A stretch of DNA of 25,645 nt from Bacteroidales bacterium UBA3754 (GTDB lineage: Bacteria; Bacteroidota; Bacteroidia; Bacteroidales; UBA1715), in contig DFGI01000060.1 in NCBI GenBank assembly GCA_002371705.1, positions 1-25,645 on the forward strand, given 5' to 3'. A program made the position numbers and the translations under genes. Under the pieces are notes generated by a model. It was given only the letters and a program-made list of their open reading frames with translations. It searched no databases and was not told the origin of the DNA. Each line of letters begins with the position of its first letter. Within the stretch, counting starts at the first letter, position 1. Positions 17,601 to 23,929 of this stretch are shown in pieces.

Positions 17601-20369
17601 CACACAGGGTCGAACCTCAATCTCGCCTTCATACACTTTGTCCAACGAAGTAGCAAAACTAATATCATCTATCACAAAGTCATTACCACCAGAACGACTA
17701 TTTTCAGGATTCGTATTATCCTGTATAGTAAGCGTTTCATCACCTGCGGCACGGATATACAAGGTAAAAAGCCCATTAGTAGGTGCTGTCCATACAGCAC
17801 TTAAATCTTCCCAGTCATTGTTATCTGATAATTGCTTCGTTGTTATCTCCTCTCTGGTTCCCGTTGCTTTATTTTCCACTATGAACGACAATTGAGCACT
17901 AATTGGGAGTGGATTTCTATCAGTAAAACGACAGGCATTAGCAAAGAACAACGACAAAATGTACGCTTTATCCTTAACCGCAGTGAAATCATATGCAATT
18001 ATATCACCATCATCAGATGTTGGGTCAACATACAACATATTACCACTCCCCGAAGTGTGGTCATCAACCCGCACACACCATTGTCCACAAGCCGTGTTTA
18101 AAATATCCTCGCCTCGTAATATAGTAAACGATCCCTGCTGATTTCCCTGGTCGTACAACCCATTCGACCTACCATATTTGAAGCCACTTAATCCCAATTC
18201 AAAATCACCATTGGTAATTACACTACCAGAAGGGAAATAAGCGACAGCCTTATACGTTGTGGTAGCTGTTGTAATAACCGATGCATCAAGTGTGTTGCCA
18301 TATTCGATAATATTTCCAGATGCATCTTCCCAATGGTCAACCTGTCCGACCTCCTTACCTGTCACACTATTAATTGCCCGGGCTGTGAGTACACAATTAT
18401 TGTTTTCCACGACGACTTCGTAACAATCCGTCACATTTACTTTGACCGTATCCTTTTGGATTCTCGGTGTTCCCATATAAATATTGTCAATGGCAAAATC
18501 GTTGCCATTGGTATTTGCAGAAAATTGCTTTATGGTAATTTTTGCAGTTGTATTATTTTCGGAATTCCATTTTGCCGTACGTGTCACCCAACTACACCAT
18601 TCAGAATTTGGAAATGTTCTGATTAGAAGCACATCGTTTACATATACCTCAATTGGAGCAGCCTCTCCCATAGAGAAAGGATTTCGACTCAAATCTCCCC
18701 AACCCACATTTGCTAAATCCATAGAGAAATCATACTCCTTATTTTTCGAGACTGGCAAATTTGATTCTTCCCACACTACCCAACCACTTTGGTCTGATTT
18801 ACCATCAATAGTCATGAATTTACCATTTCCCGTACATTTTTTCCCGCCAGGTGTACCATCTTGCGTCCAATACGCAGCATTTTGGCTTTGGTTCGTTCCA
18901 TTAAAATTATTCACCCAACCAACATAACCAGTTGAGGCATTTGCATCTATCAACGCATTCTGTCCATCGGGAATGGAACCATCTGTTTTTATTGTATATC
19001 GAGAAGAGAAACCAGTATTACCAGCTTCAAAATCTCCATTTTTTGTTACATTACCTTCAAGGACCAAAGCTGTTGCTTCAAACACAAGTTCACCTTCCGA
19101 ATTAAGTTCCGCCACGGCTTTTGTTCCTGTAGGATTAGCGAACAACTGAGCAGGGGTCCAATCTACTTTTGCAACAGCAGCTCCGCTTCTTGGCACGGCT
19201 TCCAGCTCTATTTTTGAGCCGAAACAATGAGTTGGCGCAGCATCATTGTTGCGCACCGAGAACATTCTATTCTGAATATCAAGGGAACCTTCCATATAAC
19301 AACTTTTTTCATTCAAAAAAGTTGCAGCCGCATTTTTAATTTCGCGGACCGAATACGTCCCCGTTTGACTTGTGCTATATGTCAATTTACCTTGCCCTCG
19401 CGAAACCTCAGAGCCATCTTTATACCACACAAAGTAATTATTAGTAGAATTATAATGGGTAACGGTCAAGTCCGTACTTTGTCCAGATTCAATATATTCC
19501 AACGTGGCACTTAAAGACACATCTTGTCCCGTAACAGGCTCGCAACAATTTGTAGTTCTTAAATTTGCGGCAGGTGATTCCAATAAATCGCAGGCTACTT
19601 CTATATCCCAATTATAGATATTGGAATAATTAGTAGATCCCCAAAAAGAAGCACTTCCTGAAGTTACACTAACACCAAAACTTTGATTTGAATATGTTGC
19701 CGTTGAGCTCATCCACCCAAATCCATCAACCGAAGTACTTGGAATAGTAACATTATACGTTCCTTTCGGAAGTGACAGATCTAATTGTACCGTTAACATA
19801 TAAACCTGCCCTGATATATTTCGTAATTTTTCAGCGCCAAAGTTATAGGACACGTTATACGTATTCGTTGATGAAGAAAAACGTATTGACATTGATTTAT
19901 CACCAACATTATATAGTAGTACAGGTATCTCAAAAGAATTAATCTTAACATCAACATCCGTTTTAAATGTCACGGAAAAATCACTCTTACCATCCGCGGC
20001 CGACTTGTCAAAACTTGAAATGGCAACATTCGCCAATCTAAATCCCCCTTCTTTGGCATACCACATAGTCACAGAATTGCCATCAGAAGATTGACAACGA
20101 TACGGTGTTGTAATAAACGACCCATCGCCATTTGGACCATAGCCCGCATCCTTTGTCACAGACCCATCTTTGTAGTACCAATGGTATTTTGTGCCAGCAG
20201 GTACATTATTTATTTCCCACTGTGCATAATAATTGTCGCACCATCCCACATTTTGCTTGAACGCTGGTGCGCCACACTGCGAAAAAGCAGACTCCGTTTG
20301 TGTTGCAAAAATAAACACAAAGCAAACAACCTGACATACTGACCCTAATTGTTGTAGTAGTTTCTTCAT
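8673..20369 (-). CDS. Giant secreted Ig-like repeat protein with T9SS type B sorting domain (putative adhesin)
   Basis: The 3898-residue product has a signal peptide (cleavage near residues 30-31, AFSQ) and an N-terminal region of no recognised family to about residue 430. Two jelly-roll carbohydrate-binding-like modules follow, about 440-635 and 718-905; each opens NGDFE and closes GNDFxIDxI. From about 910 to 3680 come Ig-like domains with paired Cys, recurrent WY, YYVSQ and GCES/GCQS motifs. These are organised in super-repeats: about 257 residues twice (from ~1311), then 280-300 residues four times (from ~2006). A PKD-like domain (~3690-3795) precedes a CHU_C domain starting IYVPSAFAPTNP, with KWGNLLW and GDYIWKMEATF, the T9SS type B export and anchoring signal. 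No frame break is seen in 11.7 kb. The likely place is the cell surface and the likely role adhesion or glycan binding (inferred). Its own promoter is at 20440-20469. Confidence 0.93.
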   Translation of the reverse strand: MKKLLQQLGSVCQVVCFVFIFATQTESAFSQCGAPAFKQNVGWCDNYYAQWEINNVPAGTKYHWYYKDGSVTKDAGYGPNGDGSFITTPYRCQSSDGNSVTMWYAKEGGFRLANVAISSFDKSAADGKSDFSVTFKTDVDVKINSFEIPVLLYNVGDKSMSIRFSSSTNTYNVSYNFGAEKLRNISGQVYMLTVQLDLSLPKGTYNVTIPSTSVDGFGWMSSTATYSNQSFGVSVTSGSASFWGSTNYSNIYNWDIEVACDLLESPAANLRTTNCCEPVTGQDVSLSATLEYIESGQSTDLTVTHYNSTNNYFVWYKDGSEVSRGQGKLTYSTSQTGTYSVREIKNAAATFLNEKSCYMEGSLDIQNRMFSVRNNDAAPTHCFGSKIELEAVPRSGAAVAKVDWTPAQLFANPTGTKAVAELNSEGELVFEATALVLEGNVTKNGDFEAGNTGFSSRYTIKTDGSIPDGQNALIDANASTGYVGWVNNFNGTNQSQNAAYWTQDGTPGGKKCTGNGKFMTIDGKSDQSGWVVWEESNLPVSKNKEYDFSMDLANVGWGDLSRNPFSMGEAAPIEVYVNDVLLIRTFPNSEWCSWVTRTAKWNSENNTTAKITIKQFSANTNGNDFAIDNIYMGTPRIQKDTVKVNVTDCYEVVVENNNCVLTARAINSVTGKEVGQVDHWEDASGNIIEYGNTLDASVITTATTTYKAVAYFPSGSVITNGDFELGLSGFKYGRSNGLYDQGNQQGSFTILRGEDILNTACGQWCVRVDDHTSGSGNMLYVDPTSDDGDIIAYDFTAVKDKAYILSLFFANACRFTDRNPLPISAQLSFIVENKATGTREEITTKQLSDNNDWEDLSAVWTAPTNGLFTLYIRAAGDETLTIQDNTNPENSRSGGNDFVIDDISFATSLDKVYEGEIEVRPCVECKEPTPITLTSSRTDGYMCDGETITLSTNNQANTTDFQFDWYKGETLATATPVLNKVARTGIKSDSYAISDIDDAGTYWVRVSDAHYPDMDACWSEASVTITPAVKPTVEITGGAEYCEDATSIEKPVFTFTGTPPYKFRYTVDERGTATTSNWITNYTSDTYSPTTISNAVGNYLYSLFALEDAHCVADDADLSNQKARIIIYPKPTITEFVSSGNACEGSELSISLKLQSKESSSCQYSYTDYKGDEISGWITVTDNFQKIVVSDAATVAHSGTYTFFVSLVPQCSDSKSVDVEIYPNPTIDNIAVSSDKVCSGTDITFTPTVTDTDSGQGTFEWSGTKTGDSEVLTVNEMVSAITEVTETLTYTTSHNCSVTSGEVTATIYPIPDAPATINDSWCKNSTADPVRATIETGNVANWFDASHTALSGAPTPSTANATQEGQPITYYVSQTAYKSGSFAGCTSPESPLQVVINDKLSPNIVASPAAFCKKLSTTLSLDKTYKTQKWMLGTTSLGTGATCTFGSDKSDGKYTIGVEVTDENGCSGTAEKEIIIYPLPTATLTPEEEIKICDKTSATITAIITSGDDGNGPYTAQGSWSDNATKIDDYTATFSANGDGAKTVEYHYISTYGCEFDAPIPSKKINVIAIPSAAADWTVTYCEKATASALEAPSTASGVKWYDALDATTALSGAPTPSTDAQGTYYYYMTQKPDICESEKTKISVVVNPLPEPVITAKVTGVEKDNACFGTAINLNLDATYRSQTWSCSPNDYLSSTTDAAPALKATAPAGTYTIGVLVEDNNKCKNLTEITKTLVVHPIPVSDLSDLTAQCADDNNPQTITATITPNLNGDGTWSDNVENTTDFTATFTPNKAGDGTHTITYNFTSEAGCKAAQVEKTVQVYPMPNITITPSVSSVCEQGGATSGTVTVSMGGTYSTTGTETPTYNYTSTSLNGIDATTGSFSSEGQKEGLHTIQLQYTDANGCNGSASAQVTVYARPIVEFDLPSAICDYASAVNLTGTVKYEDGGFAPITAGTASFTGTGGVADSKFTPTGLLGSKDVTLAYTDIHDCKAVNVSHSIVVNHTDAPTPISNSDSKLNVVNQATVPLLSADGADDATYKWYLENDTTKTVEAQTQTYQIAFEPDTDGKMKEGQYSAYVTQTLNGCQSVPAQAILTITDCPVTSPTAPKYFACVGQNGIDVTAVSTYANPESDDSKTIGWFWDNTKIPVTTVASLAAAQPDGTGATFSIPNDKLNDAGNVTIYVAEYDASSGKECFSPAIPVTVEVHANPQPTITVPDVICSTEQQIDVTYGPASSADGKVTSTLTAEHGTISDNKWTLYFDESATGITETDLTVKTDEIWGLGTPQEQTCSTTISETFLVTHVNAPTGTGIGTPQIWSSSAEKLALIPDMVINYANDLNAVLSVVNSQMSEIGTSSPIDMKPNITAEGSYEYQVTQWVNGCQSPTVTSVWNIVDCPTPAPTAESVVLCAKDNTLAQNSLPTLHAENVGNQTDSWIWYGDAEGTQKVGEGQNLTLQGLESYTSEITEETVYTFYVKQNGNDGTGGNDMCYGPLSQPITVTIHPNPIVAISDLPVLCYYDVTKTAKATVNGNDLATLTSGNGEWKFFEGAAENAAGIAATGEINLQVNGETDGEYIIQYEYTDENNCYGKETKAIEIEFAETPATEEVKRLTIDESDVEVLAGGIADKTGTEVNWYAGADDPIVLSHNNPWLTGDDKTTEKKISYYVSQTIRGCESKREEQIISIILCPFEAPAVANVRTCQNVTFDAIEASTSEMVDEWLWYEKDGDALKSIVNNSGSFAPTADNSVVATTTYYVSYLATESKTGKQCESKKSEVTATVLPLPEIQFNGNSSLLCYDLGAHQMNTQVDYHQNGAGSGVWSVDGETGMISPSGEFITNSKSVENELASQKPTYVVRYTYTDGMECQNTNTFDVQVRYAAKPLLSHHYTMTSQNIDAELQATLDAGDTVRWYNTLDDVRVLSGANPWKTGDKGTIEVDRTYFASQVVDGCESQRAETTVKIVPCPIPAPTTIGNEMCNYDAVPELTAEVSAWTERPNGQAEMFYLYNANNEKIDENSTGVFVSSVDTSVAKVHTFYISEYNSQPIAGLTIQAGCESPKASVQLTVKKTAQATISATQDKVCEYPEGTNPVMSAMGYVGNGEYNWYEEDPNYPNCQPSSETGLKYTPFASEVGSHSVWLVVKDEDCYSVPTKKEFTIKQIPARPEVTANEVCEDDANVALSAVSENGYIMWYSNENRANSSLLKSNSTTFIPTVTDAGDYTFYATQTVDGCQSPVSEVAYRIKARPKAPKIITNEYHYCEYDTPPALQAQADPEGASIRWYLSDKKTYANADNEQGFGEIYQLESLTQGKNMLYASQVYEGCEGAQSLLVFYVYAKPSTPVVTNAAMCEGSNAIPTLSTNLLSDKWYADSLATSSPFNVGYTYTPDSSEVKDKDLVYYIIREQNQCFSDTVPVTLRVIKTPTIYLGEDTAFCIYDTLPSIVAEVTPAFEEGSSFSWFISPNALGKSVSALDTFNIEEYKNTITKKTIDYTIRAQYLVKISDILTCKSAFDTVHYVVNERGRKPVVFSKVICEGEEIVPLRALGSPNIEWRSLDGILPEEWHGQKFEFSRGQTIPTGMYRFMVSDEDMYTGCKSEYDTLEMTVAPAAKTKIIGQDSTCMKNTISYYSQYSEGSTYYWDVTSDVLNYSKENMSSSVRYFDFNEAGMDTITLYERTWAGCEGFDTLVVAVGPMPKASFSWSLPGESNIIELVDSTVQDTIWKLDDNGELVGEPIPYQMMWNLGHGNDDEIDTVIAYERRRFPILEGDYIYGYNCPSLTVENSFGCRDKYTECIFVNIATSIYVPSAFAPTNPAHAVRTFQPKGFNLKTCEISVYDKWGNLLWFSNEVRDGMFVGYWDGRYDGKMMQAGDYIWKMEATFIDGQVWDGYDSGNGKKTKYGNVMLLR

Positions 20370-20409
20370 ATTATAAATTTTTAGATGTACACTTCCTAAT
20401 TTTATATGA

Positions 20410-20429
20410 CTATTCCCTATTAAGAATAG
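20410..20429 (-). promoter_or_regulatory. Leader hairpin of the giant gene
   Basis: CTATTC and GAATAG pair (6 bp, 8-nt loop) just after the predicted transcription start (near 20433). It may protect the 5' end of the long mRNA. The stem is short and could be chance. Confidence 0.3.
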
Positions 20430-20439
20430 TTACAAATAA

Positions 20440-20469
20440 CAAATATACAACGATTTGTTATTTTTCAAA
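20440..20469 (-). promoter_or_regulatory. Promoter of the giant gene (TTTG-N18-TATATTTG)
   Basis: On the minus strand TTTG (20466-20469) is followed after 18 nt by TATATTTG (20440-20447), the best match in the window to the full Bacteroidetes -33/-7 promoter. The leader to the ATG at 20369 is about 64 nt, so the gene can be expressed independently of the upstream glycosyltransferases. Confidence 0.75.
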
Positions 20470-20528
20470 CCATTGAAACACATTTTTATACATACTTTTT
20501 TAACAACGGGGAATGTTGTGTTTTTGAA

Positions 20529-21701
20529 TTAGTCTTGGTTTCTTTTGGTTGGTTGCCACACTGTTTCAGATTTATGGGTCAGATATGTGCAAAAACCAAG
20601 CAATAAAGCCGCATTCATCGCAAAAAAATGGGTTATAAAGCGTAACAATCCAATATGAATATTCATTTTACGAAAAACATAATCAAAACACATCATACAT
20701 ACCAACAATACCTGCCCACATAATGCTATTTGATATATCCCCCCTTCGTTCCACAACATAAAATTCAGGATAAAGATTATAATCATGAAAAATGGAGTAA
20801 ACCATCGAAAAATTTTATGAGAAAGGAACATAAAGCCAACTTTTGTAAATGGATTTGCCAAATTCCTGAATGTACTCAAATTCTTGAAATTGCCCAAAGA
20901 TATTCTTTTTTTACGCTTAAATTCTTCTTCTATTTTATTTGAAACATCCTCATAGCAAACCGCATCGTTTGTTGTAATAACCTCGCCCTTCTGTTCTATC
21001 ACTTTCATAGTTATATAAAAATCATCAACTATATATCCCTCAGGCACAGGACAATATGCAGATTTACGAATTGCATACAAACCTCCAAACAAACCAATAA
21101 CAGCCCGTGCCCACAATGCTTCCCGATATTTAACGCCTGACTCCTGCATCAAATATGTTTTTTCCTGAACTGAAATGCCCGATTTTTTTTCATTGTAATT
21201 TTTTATCAACGCTCCAACAGCTTGTATATTCTCATTTTTAAAATGCTTGACTAACTCAAAAATGGTGTTTTCTTCAAAAAACACATTCGCATCTGTCATA
21301 AGCAACAAATCCGTATCAACCGAAGCGACCAACTCATTAACAATCTGCGGTTTACCTGTCCGTTTATTGAAACGAACTAAATGGACATTGGGATTATTTT
21401 GGGCACATTTTCGTACTATATCATCTGTAGAGTCACTGGAATTATCGGAACCGACATATACGTCCAACAACTCTTTGGGGTAATTTGTTCGAAAAATACT
21501 CCACAATTTTTCTTCAATTACCGACTCCTCATTATACACAGCCATAACAACCGCCACACGAGGAAGATTTTCGTCACGGCTATATACCACAGTATTTTCT
21601 TTTTTGTGCTTGGAAACGACATACAAAAAAAAAGGATATAACACATACGAGTGAATAACCACAAATATCGAAATCCAAAATATGCTCGCTACAATAATCA
21701 C
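20529..21701 (-). CDS. Membrane-bound family 2 glycosyltransferase
   Basis: The 390-residue protein has an N-terminal membrane segment (about 1-28), then a GT-A catalytic domain. It contains VAVVMAVYNEESVI, the nucleotide-binding VYVGSDNSSDSTDDI, a DxD-type site TDAN (Asp137-Asn139), a likely acceptor/base region EGYIVDDFYI (Asp226-227), and KRKKRISLGNFKNL (~262-275) in place of QxxRW. Two to three further membrane helices follow from about residue 295. This layout is that of processive or polyprenyl-linked GT2 enzymes of the BcsA/NodC/ExoM group that extend a surface glycan on the cytoplasmic face. The start is a GTG at 21699-21701 overlapping the GT4 stop (GTGA), which implies translational coupling. 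Sugar donor and acceptor are unknown; GDP-fucose from the upstream genes is possible but unproven. Confidence 0.88.
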   Translation of the reverse strand: MIIVASIFWISIFVVIHSYVLYPFFLYVVSKHKKENTVVYSRDENLPRVAVVMAVYNEESVIEEKLWSIFRTNYPKELLDVYVGSDNSSDSTDDIVRKCAQNNPNVHLVRFNKRTGKPQIVNELVASVDTDLLLMTDANVFFEENTIFELVKHFKNENIQAVGALIKNYNEKKSGISVQEKTYLMQESGVKYREALWARAVIGLFGGLYAIRKSAYCPVPEGYIVDDFYITMKVIEQKGEVITTNDAVCYEDVSNKIEEEFKRKKRISLGNFKNLSTFRNLANPFTKVGFMFLSHKIFRWFTPFFMIIIFILNFMLWNEGGIYQIALCGQVLLVCMMCFDYVFRKMNIHIGLLRFITHFFAMNAALLLGFCTYLTHKSETVWQPTKRNQD

Positions 21702-22903
21702 AATGATTTTAAATAAAAGTCTGTCAATTGTTTAACTATCGTTTCGTTATTAAAATTCCGCTTGACAAAAGAAGCGCCATTTTGTGCAATACCAGCACGC
21801 ATCTCGGCATTCTTTATCAGCATAGTAATCGCTTCAACAAACATTTCCGCCGAATCAGCAATACAAATTTCACGACCATTTTCAGCGGGAATGCCTTCTG
21901 CCCCTATTGATGTGGAAACTATTACTTTGCCATACGACAAGCCCTCCAATATTTTGATTCTCATACCACCGCCAGCCAACAACGGCACAATCATTATTGT
22001 GTGTTGCGACATATATTCATGTGCATCAGGCACTTCGCCCACATACACTACGCCATCGACAGACAATTGTTCCACAAACCACTGCGGAGCATTGCGACCA
22101 GCAATAAACAATTGGATATTTGAATTTTGCTGACGAATCTTCTGCCAACAATTTGTTATAAACCATAGCAAACCTTGCTGATTCGGAGTCCAATCCAAGG
22201 CTCCAATATGAAAAAGAGAAACAGTCTGTTCTTGTGGAATATTACATTGGGGCAAATCATCAACAAAAATGCCTGTTGAAGCAACAAACTGCGGCTTTGT
22301 ATTACCAAGCCGATTATAGGTTTCGCCATCCCGTTGCGTAATAGGAATCAAATAATCATATTGATTCAACATTGCAATTTCAAAGCGTTCCACACGCTTT
22401 GATAAATTTTTCAAATACAAGCGTTTGGCTGCATTTTTCGTTTCAACAGCCAAACGGTTCCAAATCTCAAATTCCACATTGTGGGCTCGATACGCGATTT
22501 TTGCCTTCGAACACTCACGAATCAGCGAAATATATGCACACATATACAACCCTTCGAGTTGCACAATATCAAATTGTTTTTCTGAAAATATCGAACATAA
22601 CAAATCAGAAAAATCCTTAAATACGAACCGAGTAGCCGTATATGGCAATCGGGAAAAAAGAATATTTGCAATTGTTCCCCACAATGTCACATCAGTGTTA
22701 CAGAATACAGTCCGGAAATCAGCCAGTTTTCGGACTGAATTTGGCATGTTAGAAACATCGTAAAAATGTTTTTTTGTGTTAATAGCAGCAACAGTTACCG
22801 AATGTCCTTGTTCCGCCATTCCACGAATCATTGCAAACGTGGCAATCTGACCACCATCAGTTGGAGGAAACGGAAACTTGTTACAAACAACGAGGACATT
22901 CAT
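21698..22903 (-). CDS. Family 4 (GT-B) glycosyltransferase
   Basis: The protein begins MNVLVVCNKFPFPPTDGGQ, the N-terminal Rossmann strand and Gly-rich loop of GT4 enzymes. Further along come AYRAHNVEFEIW, LFHIGALDWTPNQQGLLWF, and the C-terminal nucleotide-sugar site KILEGLSYGKVIVSTSIG, which holds the Glu of the E-x7-E motif, near residues 315-335. It should be a retaining glycosyltransferase in the cytoplasm. The reading frame opens further upstream with a TTG at 22951, but that lies in the terminator hairpin of the preceding gene. The ATG at 22901-22903, giving 401 residues, is therefore preferred. Its stop overlaps the GT2 start by 4 nt. No -7 box is obvious upstream, so it may depend on read-through from the preceding gene. 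Confidence 0.88.
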   Translation of the reverse strand: MNVLVVCNKFPFPPTDGGQIATFAMIRGMAEQGHSVTVAAINTKKHFYDVSNMPNSVRKLADFRTVFCNTDVTLWGTIANILFSRLPYTATRFVFKDFSDLLCSIFSEKQFDIVQLEGLYMCAYISLIRECSKAKIAYRAHNVEFEIWNRLAVETKNAAKRLYLKNLSKRVERFEIAMLNQYDYLIPITQRDGETYNRLGNTKPQFVASTGIFVDDLPQCNIPQEQTVSLFHIGALDWTPNQQGLLWFITNCWQKIRQQNSNIQLFIAGRNAPQWFVEQLSVDGVVYVGEVPDAHEYMSQHTIMIVPLLAGGGMRIKILEGLSYGKVIVSTSIGAEGIPAENGREICIADSAEMFVEAITMLIKNAEMRAGIAQNGASFVKRNFNNETIVKQLTDFYLKSL

Positions 22904-22917
22904 ACAAAGGATTTTAC

Positions 22918-22948
22918 AAAAAAAACGCCGACGGAATTCCATCGGCGT
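22918..22948 (-). terminator. Rho-independent terminator between the secreted protein gene and the GT4 gene
   Basis: On the minus strand ACGCCGATGG pairs with CCGTCGGCGT (10 bp, one wobble; 22939-22948 and 22925-22934) around AATT, followed by eight T. It begins 20 nt after the stop of the secreted protein gene. It would limit expression of the glycosyltransferase pair if they lack their own promoter. Confidence 0.85.
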
Positions 22949-22968
22949 CAACTATACATATTATACTA

Positions 22969-23841
22969 TTATCTTGCAAAACGTTTGTTGAATTCCACCG
23001 AGTTTCGAGGGTTGATTTCAACATAGAAAGCGGTACTTTTTCTTTCTGGAAATTTATACACGCCATAGCCTTCTGGAGTTTGTCCGATACGTTTGCCACG
23101 GAAATGTTTTGCATCCATTTCTCGAACCGAAGAAATATAGAATTTCTCAACTATCTCGGTTGAAGTGCTAAAATTCTTATCAGTTGAAACCACTAATTTA
23201 CAAGTGAACACAAGTGGAGAATTATCTTTGCTGTATTCTTTTTTGTAAATTGTAGCATTTTGTTTTTTCACCGCATTATGTTTTTCGACATAACTTGCTA
23301 CTGCCGTGTCCAATACTACGCCTGCGTCAGTATTTCTTTCACGTGGCATCAAATAGTAGTTTCCTTTTGTGTACGTGCTTTTTGAAAGGACTTCTGAAAT
23401 TTCATCCTTTTTCTCTTCACGGCCCATAGTGATTTTCTGCCATTCATAGTCCATATCGGTCAATGTAGGCTCACTTGCTTTGTATTTCTGATAAATTTTA
23501 TACTGAGCATCTGTCAATTTAGATTCATCAGGAGTCATTGGAATTTCAACACCTTCAACTGTAAATGTTGATTTTGACCAGTTTACATACAACGGAGTTT
23601 GCGCTTTGTTTTCAACCTTCACTTGCATTTTTCCGTAACTTGACCAAAATAAATAACTTACATCAACCATATCATTTTCAAAATGATACTGTTTGTATTC
23701 GTTCAGCGACAAATTACTTTCCGATGCAATATCAAAGACTTGCACATAGCCTCTTGAATTATTAACATCTTGTGACTGAGCGCTTGCCGCAACAAAAACT
23801 GACAAGCCAATTAGAGACAATACTTTAACTATCTTTTTCAT
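22969..23841 (-). CDS. Secreted protein of unknown function
   Basis: The 290-residue product begins with a signal peptide (MKKIVKVLSLIGLSVFVAAS, cleavage near residue 23 after AQSQ). The mature part is predicted beta-rich, with FENDMVDVSYLFWSSYGK and VKVENKAQTPLYVNWSKS near the N terminus. That pattern is seen in Bacteroidetes periplasmic proteins that I cannot name further. A charged middle section follows, and then a second beta segment ending AFYVEINPRNSVEFNKRF. There is no lipobox Cys, no catalytic motif I recognise and no T9SS C-terminal domain. It is a single-gene unit, with a promoter at 23867-23874 and a strong terminator just past the stop. Function unknown. Confidence 0.85.
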   Translation of the reverse strand: MKKIVKVLSLIGLSVFVAASAQSQDVNNSRGYVQVFDIASESNLSLNEYKQYHFENDMVDVSYLFWSSYGKMQVKVENKAQTPLYVNWSKSTFTVEGVEIPMTPDESKLTDAQYKIYQKYKASEPTLTDMDYEWQKITMGREEKKDEISEVLSKSTYTKGNYYLMPRERNTDAGVVLDTAVASYVEKHNAVKKQNATIYKKEYSKDNSPLVFTCKLVVSTDKNFSTSTEIVEKFYISSVREMDAKHFRGKRIGQTPEGYGVYKFPERKSTAFYVEINPRNSVEFNKRFAR

Positions 23842-23866
23842 AATTTTCTATATTAAGATATATGTA

Positions 23867-23874
23867 CAAATATA
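23867..23874 (-). promoter_or_regulatory. TAnnTTTG -7 box for the secreted protein gene
   Basis: The minus strand reads TATATTTG, 25 nt before the ATG at 23841. The -33 region reads TTTC rather than TTTG. The 88-bp gap to fcl holds this promoter and no clear terminator for fcl. Confidence 0.65.
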
Positions 23875-23929
23875 CATTTTTTTTTATAAACGAAACATTT
23901 TCGGACAGTTTCTTTACACAAAAATCACA

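Noticed and set aside
8993..19514. Many plus-strand open frames of 60-158 residues inside the giant gene
   Set aside because: All are antisense shadows with basic, low-complexity translations and no domain signatures.
8673..20369. Assembly collapse or frameshift in the giant repeat gene
   Set aside because: The frame is open for 3898 codons from signal peptide to sorting domain. The repeats are divergent at the DNA level, so collapse is unlikely, though not excluded.
20498..20527. ACAAC/GTTGT hairpin after the GT2 gene as its terminator
   Set aside because: The stem is only 5 bp and the minus strand has A rather than T after it.
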